Shown piece after piece: positions 48,263 to 60,403 of a stretch of DNA of 64,000 nucleotides (its first letter is position 1; each line of letters begins with the position of its first letter). This DNA comes from Byssothecium circinans. Taxonomy: Eukaryota; Ascomycota; Dothideomycetes; Pleosporales; Massarinaceae. Location: positions 29,197 to 93,196 of the forward strand of contig ML977001.1 of the NCBI GenBank assembly GCA_010015675.1, in the 5' to 3' direction. The notes beneath the pieces are model-generated. The model was not told the DNA's origin, searched no databases, and was given only the letters and a program-made list of their open reading frames with translations. The position numbers were made by a program, and so were the translations under genes.

Positions 48263-50896
48263 TCACACCAAATCAAACCACTCGTGTTCAGCCTCCCTCC
48301 CTTCAACAATCTCACTGCCCATAACTCCATCTACGTAGCACTCGCCTACCAACCTCCAACTCTCCTCTTGCTCCCCACCTTCCGTCCTCCTCAGCACAAA
48401 TGGCACTCTCCCACCAAACAACACAACAACCACATCCCCAGACATCATCGCCACAGGACCCAACCCCAGCTGCCTTTCTGACGTTACGAACAGTCTTCGA
48501 TGTATCATCGGCGATAGCGCTGATGTATACCGTGCGGCATCTGCCTTTTGCTCCCCGAAGGGTGAGTCAAGGGCTCTGGTGCCATAAGTGGGTGTTCCTG
48601 TGGACGTAGCAGTAAGCCACGCATTGGACGAGGAACGTGTATAGAGGTGTGGATGGGAGTGTGAAGCTGATGCCTTGGATGCTAGGGACTCCGTTGATGC
48701 AGGGGGTGAGATAGTTGGTGTTGTCAATGTTGATACACTGAGGTTCGACCGCAGAGCTGTTCGGAGCGAGTACATCGGGTTCTGGCTATCAGTTTCCGGC
48801 GTCTTTGGTGCGGCCGAGAGTAAAAACGCACGTGCATGTGCCGCATGCATGGGATCATGCCTCGCGGCTTCTTGTCTTGCTGTCAAACCAGCCGTCGTGA
48901 CCATTGCAAATCTCTTTAGAATATCCGCGGCCGGGAGATGGCTGAGGCGCAGTTGGCACATTTCGTAGAGTTCGGGGATGTTTTTGAGAAGCTTCGAGTG
49001 AATGTCGGCAGTGAACGATGCTGTTGAATTAGACCTCACTTGGTCTGGGAAAGCGGCTGGGAGACAGGACTCTACGGTGCTGACGCGGATACCTTCCAGT
49101 CGCAAAACGTCTGGGGAAGAGTAAGCGTCAAGGCTAACGGGTAAGTCTTTTGATGCGTTGTTGTGTCTCTCCACTAGCATTCGCCAGTCGTTTCCGGTTT
49201 GTACAGTGGTGTACGCACTCAGGCTGCTCGCTGAGTGAGGGAGGTCCCATCGAGGGACCCAGGAAGGATATTGTTGGCTGTCTTTATCGACATCCTTTGC
49301 TCCAGATGTCCCAACCTGCGACAATATACTCAAAGTCCTGGTCTTCTGAATACAATACCGCGTCACCTCAGTATACACGTCCCTGGTTGAGCGATCATAA
49401 TTCGGCATCAACGCCTTGGGCCAATGGTCTGGTGCTCTCGACTCACCCGCAAGCCCAAGCAAAGCAAAGACCTTATCCCTGGGGTCCTTAGCTTGAAAAG
49501 ATCTCGTCGAATGCAGTAGGCTTTGTAACTCCCACACATCTTTCGTGGACGTCAATTCAAAGATTCCCTTAACAAGCCGCATCCTCTCGGTGTTTAAAAG
49601 CCGTGCATGCGTCTGCGCTACCCACTCCAAACTCTCTTTCACTCTCGACCATAGAGTCTGGTGGCCGCCACAAAGAATCACGGGGTCACCTTGGGAAACG
49701 ACAACTTCTTGGATGATCCAGCAGCGCTCAAACCAGGGTAGGTCAAGGAATCGGGATAGAGAGGCCCATCGTTTATCTTCTTCTGGGGGTGGCTGGGTCA
49801 TGATTTCTGCGAGGGGTTGGCCTTGGGCGAGCGGACGGCGTTCGTTGCGCTGGGGTACACGGGATAGTTGGTAGAGGTCGTTTACGAGGGAGAAGGCCTC
49901 GCGGACACTGGATTCGTCGGGACCGAGCCAGATGACTGTGTTTTGGGCGCGCTGGTAGATCGCTCGCATTAGGCGGACTTGCTGTGGGAGTGAATTAGCG
50001 GATCTATAGGATAATGGAACTCTTTAGACTTGGAAATCGTTACCCAGGGTATTGACGAGGAATTACATAAATGACATACCTGCATCCGTTCAGCGAAGTT
50101 TTTCTGGTCAATGCAAATTTGATCGATCCCTAAAAACGCCCGGGAGTCAGCCAAAGTCATTCCAATCATTCAGTGACGGAACAAAAGTGCTGCTGCGCTT
50201 TATAGAAAGCATTGCGAAACTTTTGACACCTAAATGTGCTCCTTCCGATTGCATCATCAACTCCACACTACCCTGATCACTTACAAAACCACTGCACCTG
50301 GCTCCATCCCCCAAATCCCGACAATCTCCTCAGCCCCTTCCTCAAATTCGCACTGACTTTGAAAAGTCTTTCATTACACCAAATATCGGCATCCTGCCCT
50401 CCTTTGCCCCAGCAGTAGCTCAGGGCATGGAAACGCGGTGGATTCTCTAATTGAAAGGTTTCGATCCGACACATGACATGTGCCCTCGCTGTCTCCACCC
50501 TCACCAAACGGAACGAGTAAGGCGATGGGAGTTCTTCATATTCATATCTCTGGCGGTGGAATGGAGCGCGTATTCTGTCAAAGAAGCCCTCTGCTTCCGG
50601 TTCGGTCTCAGGCGTTGCAAATGTCGCCGGCGGGCTGGCGAGCGGGGGCAAAGTGTGTAAAGGTACTGCCCATTCTGAGATCTTTTCGAAAAGATGTGCG
50701 AGAGCTTTTAGGGCGGCGTTCTTCACCCAGTCTGACTTTTGGCGGAGGAGCGTGTAGTCGATGAGTCGGTATCGGCTAAAGGAGCCCGGGACGATTGGTA
50801 TTCTGGCCAGGCCATCGTCGTGCGCGTTCTGTATTACCTCGACAACTTGAGTGATGAGGATGTGATGGAGACGGAGGAGTTCGTTGTATATTTCTG
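48263..50896 (-). CDS. HET (heterokaryon incompatibility) domain protein, amino end unresolved
   Basis: Exons supported on the minus strand are 50896-50285, 50129-50080 and 49981-48263. The HET domain reads FHALSYCWGKGG, then LFKVSANLRKGLRRL, then across two splice joins FWIDQICIDQKNFAERMQQVRLMRAIYQRAQNTVIWLGPDES in order. The C-terminal part ends in the usual GGRVPFVLRR ... WRLVGECYVDGVM strand pair. HET proteins trigger cell death when unlike strains fuse, and some act as NLR-type effectors. No ATG is in frame before the first exon, which follows an acceptor TCCTAG and needs one base from an upstream exon. A 13-nt exon ATGAGGAAGGAAC at 50967-50955 fits in phase but has a weak donor (GTTGAA), so the start is unproven. 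No transmembrane segment or NACHT domain is seen. Confidence 0.88.
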
Positions 50897-51048
50897 CTAG
50901 GATGAATTAGCGTGGAAGTCGTGAATGCTGCTTTTCTCAATCTTCAAGTTCAACGTTCCTTCCTCATCCCGCATTGTGCAGTGCCGGATCCTGCCAGTTG
51001 TTTGATCAGTGCATACGGGCAAAGTGAATACAAAAGTCCAACACACTA

Positions 51049-51354
51049 CTACCCACAACCATACTGATTTATAAAAAAAATGCCATCAGGAAGGAAACCA
51101 GACCTACAGTCTCCGATAGCAAAAGGTTTGCCAGCCTGTTTATAATAAACTCGGTAAGCCCGTCCTAGCTCATGACTCCCTTTTTCCAAAGATATTTGGA
51201 GTCTTCCTGCGGCCTCTATCTCTTCCCCTACGAGAAACAGCCCTTTCACCCTCGCATCCCATACTGCAACACCGTTCTGGTACGCCTCAGAGATGTCTTC
51301 AATGACGTCCTTGATCTCCGGTTCGACATCTGAGGGGAAAGGCTGTTGCTCCAT
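51049..51354 (-). CDS. Possible small protein or exon, 101 aa, unrecognised
   Basis: Open frame starting MEQQPFPSDVEPEIKDVIED and ending FFINQYGCG. It has a natural-looking composition with acidic amino end and no membrane segment. An acceptor-like CTCGGCAG lies just before GTTATG, so it could be an inner exon. It lies upstream of the HET gene on the same strand, but no splice joins it in frame to that gene. I do not recognise it. It may be a false frame. Confidence 0.3.
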   Translation of the reverse strand: MEQQPFPSDVEPEIKDVIEDISEAYQNGVAVWDARVKGLFLVGEEIEAAGRLQISLEKGSHELGRAYRVYYKQAGKPFAIGDCRSGFLPDGIFFINQYGCG

Positions 51355-53116
51355 AACCTGCCGAGCACATAATGGAGCATGTCAGGATGAAGTGCAGGTT
51401 TTCTTGTGCGAGGCTGAAGTCGTGTTCGCTTTGTCGGAGACATTGGTAATGTGGGGGCGACATTTGGAACTGAACGGCAACCAGTCACGTGACATATCGT
51501 CCTCATTCACATGTGCTCACCTTTGAACACAGAGCTCCAAACCATGATTGACATTGCAGTAGATGGATCTCCAAGCTTCCGGCTCTGCGAATATATTGGA
51601 CTCTCAACTATGCTGAAGCTAGGGCTATTGGACCCATGGCACTAGTCGACCCACCACGCTGGTCGTAGCCTCGGGAATCCATCGCGGAAGCGGACGCCGC
51701 GAACTAGGCATCAACAAGCAGCTGGTAGTTGCGCTTGAGCACCGACCTCGGGAGCGAAAGAACGAAAAAAAACATATCCAAGTACTATCTCGCACGAGTT
51801 AACTGCCCTGGAGACGAAAATACTAACCATACTAGGATATCGAAGGAGAAAGATCCAGGAGGTCGTGTAGAACGGAGGTTGTATCTCTATGATGTGAAGG
51901 TTCCAGCCTTCGCAAAACGAATTCGGGCGCTCCACACCGCGCGAGTCAGAACATCCCTTATCCCCGAGTATTCCCCATTTATTCATCGGCAAGTGGTAAA
52001 TGCCCAAGGTTTCTCCGCAATGCGGAGCCTTTCCCTCCGCTTCGAACAAGGGGTGACTTTTCAAACTATCCCAGTCATGTGCCGTGAGCATCCCAGTTCT
52101 GACCAATCAGCGATAGACTGTCACGCAAATTGCCGAGCACGTGACTGGAACAGTTACGTGTGAGTTGCGGATTCGCAATTATCTCAATATCCTCACAAGG
52201 AGCCTCCAAGTCAATGCTGTGATTTTCAGTCAACGAGGCGCTGATTCCTTTATTGATAGAGGTAAGTACAATCCACATAGGAAAAGGCGGACATCCCCTG
52301 TATGCCCCTTGTCAACCCCGACGGGACAAACAGGGATCCCATCACAGAGCTGACTCAGTACCGTAGCCGGCATCTCTAGTTGCTTTAAAAGTGGAGACAA
52401 AATTCAAAACGATCTTCGACTGTTAAGAGCCCTTGACTTTAAAGACGGAATTCTACTGTGTAAAGTCCTCGCTATCCAATTTGTTCATGGACCATGTTTA
52501 ATCCCTGCCGGAACCCTGTTTTATCCCGTAGGAGTTGACGAGACATTGTACCACCAGGACACGAGCAGTTGATTGGGCAAGTGATCAATTACCTAATATT
52601 GAAGGATAGTCAGTTCCACCAAAACAAATTACGTGCTGGATAAACGGTTCGTATCCCGGTGGTACCACAACGTTTGACCAGACCTTACAATCGGATATTC
52701 CAAGCCCGTTCCCCTATCGTGGAGAAACTCTCCAGACCTCCTCGACAGCGCTGCCATCCAATGGGAATATCTGGTCAAGATAAACGGCGGTTGAATCACG
52801 GCAACACTTCGGTAGAGAGCAAGACCCGCCAATGATGTGACGCTCCGTGTGACATACTATGGTAGCTTCTCCACATATCAAGCAACAATTGTCGGCGTTG
52901 GGCGGCGTGACGGACGATATTCCCGTTAAGGTATGTTCTAGGTTGCGAGCAGTGTTCCCTAGGGATGTTTAATAGAGCGAGACCGCGAGTATCGAAGGAC
53001 GAGCACGTACAGCCATTTTGCTTTTGACCTTCGCAAATCTGTCTCTCATCTGCATAGACTTTCAGCGGCAGCATTAGTTTTAGATTTATTGGTGGATAAT
53101 ATTGTATATTATTATA
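51355..53116. other. Intergenic / GH3 promoter region, no gene accepted
   Basis: About 1.76 kb. The minus-strand frame at 51711-52106 (131 aa) has no recognisable features. Immediately before the GH3 start codon the sequence is very AT-rich (TTGTATATTATTATA), so a TATA-like element would lie unusually close to the ATG, suggesting a short leader. Confidence 0.45.
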
Positions 53117-55819
53117 ATGGGCTTCGTCTTTGACTCCGATATCGATACGATCCTACAATCACTGACTCTGGAGGAGAAAGTTTCTCTCTTAGCAGGAAAG
53201 GACTTTTGGGAAACAGTTCCAATAGCCTCGAAAGGTGTTCCAACTATCAAGGTATGTTCGTCCCAAATAGGTTTCCGGTATTGGATGCAGGCTTGCTCGT
53301 AATCTTGGCTTCGAGAATTGTCACTGACCAGAGCAGACTTCTGACGGTCCCAACGGCGTTCGTGGCGCTGTCTTCACAGGAGGCACGAGAGCAGCCTGCT
53401 TTCCAGCGGCTGTATGCTCAGCTGCAACATGGAACCCCGGATTGTCACGTCGAATTGGAAATGCATTGGCCGAGGAGACTCGGACCAAAGGTGCGAGAGT
53501 ACTGTACGATCGCCACAGTCATTTCACTTGAACAATACTGACTCTGGTCTAGACTTGGCCCTACACTGTGTAACCACCGTCATCCTCTTGGTGGCCGCAA
53601 TTTCGAAAGCTTCTCCGAAGACCCTCTGCTCGCCGGTAAACTTGCCGCCCAAGTCGTAGCCGGACTGCAAGAGAGAGGGGTCGCTGCAACAATCAAGCAC
53701 TTTGCCGCGAACGAGCAAGAGACAGAACGATTGACGGTTGATGAGATTGTGTCAGAGCGTGCCTTGAGGGAGATATATCTGAAGCCATTTGAAATCGCGG
53801 TGAAGGAAGCGAATCCGTGGGCAGTCATGACGGCATACAATAAGGTCAATGGAACACACGCCGACTCCAATGAATTCTTATTGAAGAAGGTGCTTCGTGG
53901 TGATTGGAGTTGGGATGGCCTGGTCATGAGCGATTGGGGTGGCACGAACTCGACTGCGGACGCACTAAACGCCGGCCTTGACTTGGAGATGCCAGGACCG
54001 GCACAGCATCGCAAATTTGAGGAAGTGAGCGCCGCTATCAAGAATGGAAAGGTGACGGTGGAAACAATTGATGAACGTGTACGAAGAGTTCTGGGCCTGA
54101 TTGAAAAAGTCGGTGGTTTTGAGGATCCCGAGATTCCTCCCGAGCGATCAGTCGATAACCCGGAACATCGCAAGCTCATCAGAGAAGTCGCTGGTCAAGG
54201 CCTTGTACTTCTCAAGAACGAGAACGGCATTCTTCCGCTGAAGAAGGATCAGGTCAAGGGGAAAAGGATTGCGCTGCTTGGGCTGGCGAAGGAATCTTTA
54301 ATACATGGTGGAGGTAGCGCGGCACTTCACTCCCATTATCGCATATCGCCTTGGGATGGTCTGCACGGCACGTACGGTGATGATGTCGAGTTCAAGTTCG
54401 CAAAAGGTAGACCCCCTTACAAGACCTTTGCTAGGTGGTATTCTAGCATGGCTGATTAAACTAGGTGCCCACACTTATCGACAATTGCCACCACTATCAT
54501 CAAACTGTACAGACATCAACGGAAAGCCTGGTTGGTTGACCGAGCTTTTTGAACACGGTCAGACCGCCAAGCCCACCCAGACGATCACGGGTCACAAGGA
54601 AGCCGCCTTCGCCCCCATCGGAAACACAGCCGCTTTGGGCAAAGACGTTCAGGTATCTTCCACATTCGTCCCCACTGAGACTGGCTCGCATTTTCTCGCA
54701 TGCTCCGGCCTCGGCCCCACTGTCGTCACAATTAATGATCAGGTTGTATTTGAACAGAAGGGAGATTGTGTAGACTTCATGGCATTCTGCCTCGTCGGAG
54801 TACCCGAGGAGGAATTCAATTACGCTTTCACTAAAGGTGTATCGTACCAAATTACGATCCGGTCAACCCCACCACAAAGTGGCTTTGGAATCTTCGAAGG
54901 CCTCCAAGGTTGCCGTATGGGCTTCATGTACGCTACTGAGCATAATATGGACCTCCTTTCAGAAGCTGTTGATGTCGCGAAGAAGTGTGATTACGCAATC
55001 GTGTTCACTGGCCACACTCCAGTCTGGGAAACAGAAGGCCAAGACCAACTCAGCTTCAATCTGCCCAAGGATGGATCTCAGGACAGGCTTGTCAACGCCG
55101 TAGCGTCAGCTAACGCGAATACTATCGTGGTGAACTCTACAGGCGTGGCCGTTGCCATGCCATGGATCTCGAAGGTTTCGGCCGTCCTCCACGCCTGGTT
55201 TCCTGGTCAAGAAGCAGGAAACGCCATCGCAGATGTTGTCTCTGGAGCAGTCAATCCGTCAGGTAGGCTACCAATATCCTGGCCGAAGCACATCGAAGAC
55301 GCACCAGCATATGGCAACTTTCCCGGCATAAAGAAAGACGGCCAACTCACTGTAAAGTACAACGAGGGCGTTTTCGTTGGGTACCGCCACTACGATCGCA
55401 TTTCACAAGACAAGATGCAATTCCCATTCGGCTTCGGTCTCTCCTATACCACGTTCTCCCTCAGCAATGCCATTGTCTCGCCTTCTTCAGCCGACATATA
55501 CAAAGCCGCTATCACTGTCTCAAACGCAGGAGACCAAGCTGGTGCAACAGTTGTCCAGATGTACGTCGGGCGAGTGGAGCAATCTGCTGAACACCCGATC
55601 AAGACGCTAGTGGCGTTCAGGAAGGTGTTCTTAGAGGCTGGAGAGGAGAAGGTTGTTGAGCTCGATGTTGCCAAGAACGATTTCGCATACTTTGATCAGG
55701 CGAGCAGCGCGTGGAGGGTTGATAGAGGAAGTTACGAATTTTGGTTTGGGCAGTCGACGAAGGACGTTGAGCATACAGTTCGTGTTGATGTTCATAGTGG
55801 TAAGGAGCTGAAACTGTAG
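53117..55819 (+). CDS. GH3 beta-glucosidase with PA14 domain, likely intracellular, 4 exons
   Basis: Hydrolyses terminal beta-D-glucose residues. Exons are 53117-53251, 53337-53503, 53553-54406 and 54465-55819, joined through GVPTIK/TSDGPNGVRG, GARVL/LGP and FAKG/AHTYR, giving 836 aa. The GH3 N-domain has SDGPNGVRGAVF, IKHFAANEQE and VMSDWGGTNSTAD, whose Asp is the nucleophile. The GH3 C-domain begins near QGLVLLKNENGILPL and contains the GGGSAAL loop. A PA14 segment is inserted near residues 380-520 (GKPGWLTELFEHG ... STFVPTETGSHFLACSG). The fibronectin-like end has FPFGFGLSYTTF and VELDVAKNDFAYFD. There is no signal peptide, so the enzyme is probably cytosolic, as in other PA14-GH3 fungal beta-glucosidases. 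A Zn2Cys6 regulator follows 350 bases downstream on the same strand. Confidence 0.94.
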
Positions 55820-55942
55820 GAAACGGTTATAGCAATAATCATCAATGAAACAATGACTTAAGACCACGAATCGGAAATTAAGTTTTAGGCAAACCTTGTT
55901 GCACGGACGATCTATCGTAAATCCAAATTGGGGATAAATAAT

Positions 55943-55977
55943 GGCCCCATGGGTTTCGCTATGTTCGCCATGGGGCC
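55943..55977. repeat. 10-bp perfect inverted repeat between GH3 and regulator genes
   Basis: GGCCCCATGG at 55943-55952 and CCATGGGGCC at 55968-55977 pair perfectly around a 15-base loop. The stem contains NcoI-type CCATGG in each arm. It lies 125 bases after the GH3 stop and 190 before the next ATG. It could be an RNA hairpin in the GH3 3' end or an operator. Confidence 0.8.
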
Positions 55978-56169
55978 TAATCACGCCCTGCAAGGCGAAA
56001 CCGCGGCCGTATCGAACCCCAGCCACAACGAAAATCGGGACTCGCTCACAGCCTTCTATCGCCGTTCATAAACGCTCAGTACATATACTCATGCATCACT
56101 TAAGCGACGCTACTGCAGCGACGAACATTTCCTCCATTCGAAAACGCTTCTCACGACACCGCGCTCGGA

Positions 56170-58040
56170 ATGCCTAACGTCGGAACGCCTTCAAAAGGGT
56201 GCAAACCATGCAGAGACCGGAAGATCAAGGTAAGCTTGGTCACCGATCAAAGACATACGGGACTTGATCAAAAAGACTCGCTAATCGTGCATAAATGCAG
56301 TGCGACCTCAAAAGCCCCGAATGCGGGCAATGCTCAAGAACGAAGAAGATTTGCCATGGGTACCGTGACGCACTGGATATGATGTTCAAGGACGAGAACG
56401 AAGCCGTCCTAAAAAGAACGAAAAAGAAGTATGCAGTACTATCCAACTCAAAATCCAAGGAATTGGCCGTTCGACGAAAGCACGAATCAGAGTACCAGAA
56501 CCCTGGCGTGTCAGCAGTTTCCTCGAAGACAAGAGCGACCTCAGCCTCAGAACCTGCATCGACCAGGGCGCCAGGGCCTCTACAAAGGTCAAGTACATAT
56601 CCTCCAATAGCACCAATCCTGATATCGTCACTGGAAGTCCAAGGATTAGGCTTCCGCATCGCCAATTCTGTAGTCAAGCCTTCGATCATGCCACGAGGCG
56701 ACTTCGACTTCCTCAGCGCCTTTTTCAATGGGCCGAATATAGAAAAGGTCCTCCAGCACAGTACAAATGCTGTGGGTCTGGCAAGTCTCGCGATATCTAG
56801 AAAATCCCCTTCCGTTATGAGAAGAGCTCAAGACGCATATGGGAAAGCTCTCCAACTTACCACCCAGGCGGTCCAATCCAGCACCTTGGTAGTGAAGGAC
56901 AGCACGCTCGTATCCGTTTTGATGCTATGCTTCTTCGAAAAAATGACGTATCAGGGCAATGACTCGGTGAGCCTGTCTAAGAGTCACATAAATGGCGCAT
57001 GTGCGCTACTGAAGATACGTGCAGAGCAGACAGTGAAGGGTTTTACGAGCCTGGATATGGGCCTTGTTAAGCAGTTCTATGGAACCGTATTGATGAGTTC
57101 TCTGGGGATGGGAATGGCTGTCCCAGACAACATGAGAGACTTGTGGGAGGCGTGCACAAGGTTTGGGGATGGCGCGGGAGAAGGGAGTTGGGAAGACAAG
57201 ATGAATAATTTTGTACAGGCTAGTCATGTGAGTCAAAAGTCCTATATGCATGGCTTCCACATGGAAGAAGTGACTGACATTGATGGGCTGTAGGACACCA
57301 TCGAACTCACACAAGATAGAACTTGTGCGCCCATCGAAGGAATAGAACGAGCACTACGAATCAATCGCGATCTAGACAACGTGCAAGCTGATATCCCAGA
57401 CGCATGGCGGTATCGGACAGTCCATCTAGAGCAGCCATCTCAACATGTCTTCGGCGACTACTACGACATCTACTCGGATTGCTGGAGCGTACAAGTATGG
57501 AACCATCTGCGCTTATGCCGCATGACTCTACACCGATACCTCCGCGCTCAACTCACGATACAAACCCAACAAAAACCTCTGCAACGCCCCATGGATGACA
57601 TAATGCGCCAGATCGACGAATCTGAGCGATTGTCATTGGAGTGTATGAGCGGCATATGCGCGACTATACCTCAACTTACCGGTCAGATCCCTTTCCCTAG
57701 TAGAGATCCGAGCAGTTCTCAGAGTCTCCGTGCATTTCCCCTCCCATCGCAGAAGCTTGATGAGCAATCTGAAAGTCAACTGCGCCCACCTGGATTCTAC
57801 CTTCATCCTTCGAGACCCACTGGGCTCCAAATAAATATGTTCCCGGTTTACATGGTCGGTACGAGTGACCTCGCAGGACCGGAGCTCAGACAATGGGTCG
57901 TTGATCAATTGTCCTTCATTGCGCTACAGATTGGAACGAGGGAGGCTGTGTTCATGGCGGAGCAAGTCAGGTTATTGCAGCAGGGTATGCCTCGGGTTCC
58001 TGAGTTTGGTACGGATACCGCATCATTCACATGGAGTTAG
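56170..58040 (+). CDS. Zn2Cys6 transcription factor, 3 exons
   Basis: Exons are 56170-56229, 56301-57227 and 57294-58040, giving 577 aa. The DNA-binding domain is at residues 11-38, CKPCRDRKIK joined to CDLKSPECGQCSRTKKIC, with spacing CX2CX6CX6CX2CX6C. An intron splits it after the third cysteine's preceding residue, a position common in fungi. It is followed by a basic linker (KRTKKKYAVLSNSKSKELAVRRK) and a helical region typical of fungal C6 factors of the DUF3468 kind (ALQLTTQAVQSSTLVVKDSTLVSVLMLCFFEKM), without a clear fungal_trans signature. The tail has LAGPELRQWVVDQLSFIALQIGTREA. Its proximity to the GH3 gene suggests, but does not show, that it controls it. Confidence 0.92.
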
Positions 58041-58181
58041 CTGAGAAGATCTCGTCTAATTGAAAGAGCAAATTCTACCATGAAATTTTTATCGTTGACG
58101 CAAAAGCACCTCAAAGGAAAACCTTGATCCACCAACATTCCAAGCACTGCCAACCAAGCGGCACCCACTTTCCCCCCGCGC

Positions 58182-58595
58182 CTACTCTTCGTCATCAGGA
58201 TAGTGGCAATCGATAGAGCCGAAGTTGTTTGTAGTAGCGTCCCACCATGTAGCCTCCTATATCGTGCATAGCGTCAGTAAAGAATCTTTCAGCTCCCCGC
58301 TCTTGGGATGCCATACCACCATTCCAGAGCCGCAGCTGATCCCCACAGTGAACTCCCATTGAAGACCGCCATCGCGTGCTACGTATGTAGTGTCCGAAGT
58401 GCCAATACAGTCAGGAAACTGCTTCAAATTGTCCCAGAGGCCTCCACAACGGCCTGGAACATCTTTGGCTGGAACCGAGTCGGCGTGCACTCTGTACCAA
58501 TGCACACCGGACGTTGGGCGCGTTCCCACGCAAGAGTTGGCTAGAGCCGAAGAGAAGAGGAAGAAGGCCGTGGCTGCAGTGAGGGAAGAATGCAC
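58182..58595 (-). CDS. Small secreted cysteine-rich protein, copy A, 117 aa
   Basis: Exons are 58595-58317 and 58256-58182, with a 60-nt GT-AG intron between GMV and EATWWDA. A signal peptide is clear (MHSSLTAATAFFLFSSALA/NSC). The mature protein shares with copies B and C the core GLWDNLKQF, DC, GxLxWxF, SCxxGM, EATWWDAT and GSIDC. It has five cysteines (22, 50, 63, 88, 110). Where the other copies have a sixth, residue 71 is tyrosine (TAC), one G-to-A step from TGC. The tail HYPDDEE is unique. Small size, secretion and paired cysteines are typical of fungal effector-like or antimicrobial proteins. The function is unknown, and I know no named family. Confidence 0.82.
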
Positions 58596-60403
58596 CGTGG
58601 CTAGTTGGGATTGAAAAGATTCCTGAAAGTTGGGATGGAGTGGAAATAGGCTGGTGATGGTGTGGTGGATGGGGAGTGACTGAAGAAAATACGGAAGCGA
58701 AAGTGTTTATCTTATAAATGCCTTCTAGGCGCTCTAATTAATTATAATATCGAGACTATGTCGTAAACCGCAAGAGCTCAAGAATAAGTTAAAGATCAAA
58801 GTCCGTAGGAAGTGTTGAAAAAAGTTGGATTAGTGACGTATGGTACAGCGCCTACTACGCGGCACAATGTTGCTAATGTATTGAGAGGACGTGCCAGAAA
58901 GGATTGTTCTTGTTGGTCATATTGTTGGTTTCCACCTATTTCCTACTCTATAGTTCGCTTGCGAACCAACACCAAAGATGCGGTTTCAACGATAGGCGAT
59001 TCCGCCTAAAGCTCACTGGGTTAATCTGTTGCCAAACAGTACCTGCAGGACTTCGAAGCTCGGGTTTCCTTTCAAGGCGTTTTTGTGGATAAAAGGATTA
59101 TACTTGTCGCTTTCTATTTATAACGCTGTGCATAATGCATCTGCCAAGTGCATCTTCACTTGAAGATCAGTCTTCCTTCAAGCAAGTAGATGGTATTAAG
59201 TATCGTATACATGATGATCATTACTCTAAAATGGTCCGTAGTGGAGATCAACTAGTGCAGAAGGATCTTCCGATGTTTAACATGACTAACATACAGCTCC
59301 ATGCTCGAAGCGTTTCATCCACAACAACATAATTTACTCGGCTTCTGCAGGCCTTCCTCCTGCCGTACTTCTGCATAGCATCTCATCGCCAAACTCATTA
59401 CTAGCAGGGATGATATACTCCGGTCAGCGATCGCGAAACGGAACCTGATCCATTGCACAAACATATGACGTCTATACGGCATAACGCTGACCACCCTCTC
59501 GAGGGATTTTCCATACCGGGAGCACAACGTTGGTGTTTGTTTTCCGTTTCAAGAATATTCACCTGTAAGCGCATAGCGGAATCTAGGGTACAGAAGTGAA
59601 GATCTTGACTTTGTTGTTCCTCCCGTGGAGCGAAGTACAGGCAGTGCTTTGTGAAACGCCACAACCTGAGGCAGGCCGGAAGGATCCTCAAAACATTAAA
59701 GCTGAGCCACAAAAAGAATGGGCTCTGATCCATTTGCATTATTTTCCGAATTGATTCGGTGACCGACATCGACAGGGGTGAGTTAGCTTTATGACATCAC
59801 CACTGGATCCTACGAGCAAAATGTCACAAACTGTTTCTCTCGCTGACAACAACACCATAGCAAGAGTTTAAAACCATACGCTACAGAGAAGGGTCAAAAG
59901 ATATGGATACTCTTCCCACTGTTCAGGGGTTGAAAGTGTCCCTCCTAAACTATTGGAATATGACGTAACCCGCTTCTGTATGTGGGAGTTCCTGCTGTGA
60001 TACTTTTTTACATACGTGTATATTGTAGGCTCGCATTGTCCTGGGATGAAGTCGAGCTAAATCTTCGTCATTCATGCGAAGACGTCCGCAGTTTTCAGCT
60101 CCAGCATCGTACGGTGCACAAGCTTCAAAATAAAAAAGAATTTGGCGAGGTTTCGTAGTAAAGACGCATTCATATTGACTTTGAAAAAGGCTCGGTGTGC
60201 AAAGTCGGAGTTGCATTTATTCCATCAACAACAAAGGATCGTTTCAAAGAAGACCCCGACTATGTAGTTCCCGCTCCCCCGTCCCACACTTCAGGTCACC
60301 CAGCCCCTGGAAATGCAAATGCCGACAATCAATGAGTTCGTTCTAGAATTTCCAATCAACACTGCTTCATCCAACCCACAAGGTGATGACTTACTCTCAA
60401 CGA
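58596..60403. other. Gene-free stretch between secreted-protein copies A and B
   Basis: About 1.8 kb, partly AT-rich, with only short frames (for example minus 59401-59769) that look like decayed or chance sequence. No gene is accepted. Confidence 0.45.

Noticed and set aside
50955..51354. Joining the 51049-51354 frame to the HET gene as its amino end
   Set aside because: No GT donor at its end gives the required phase with the acceptor at about 50898.
51711..52106. Minus-strand 131-codon frame upstream of the GH3 gene
   Set aside because: No recognisable domain, no supporting splice sites, and a competing plus frame of similar length.
55985..56020. TTCGA-type T-loop match on the minus strand near 56010
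   Set aside because: Flanking bases do not form the five-pair T stem, and no tRNA body is found.
59401..59769. Minus-strand 122-codon frame between secreted-protein copies
   Set aside because: Irregular composition, no motif. It lies in repeat-like, decayed DNA.
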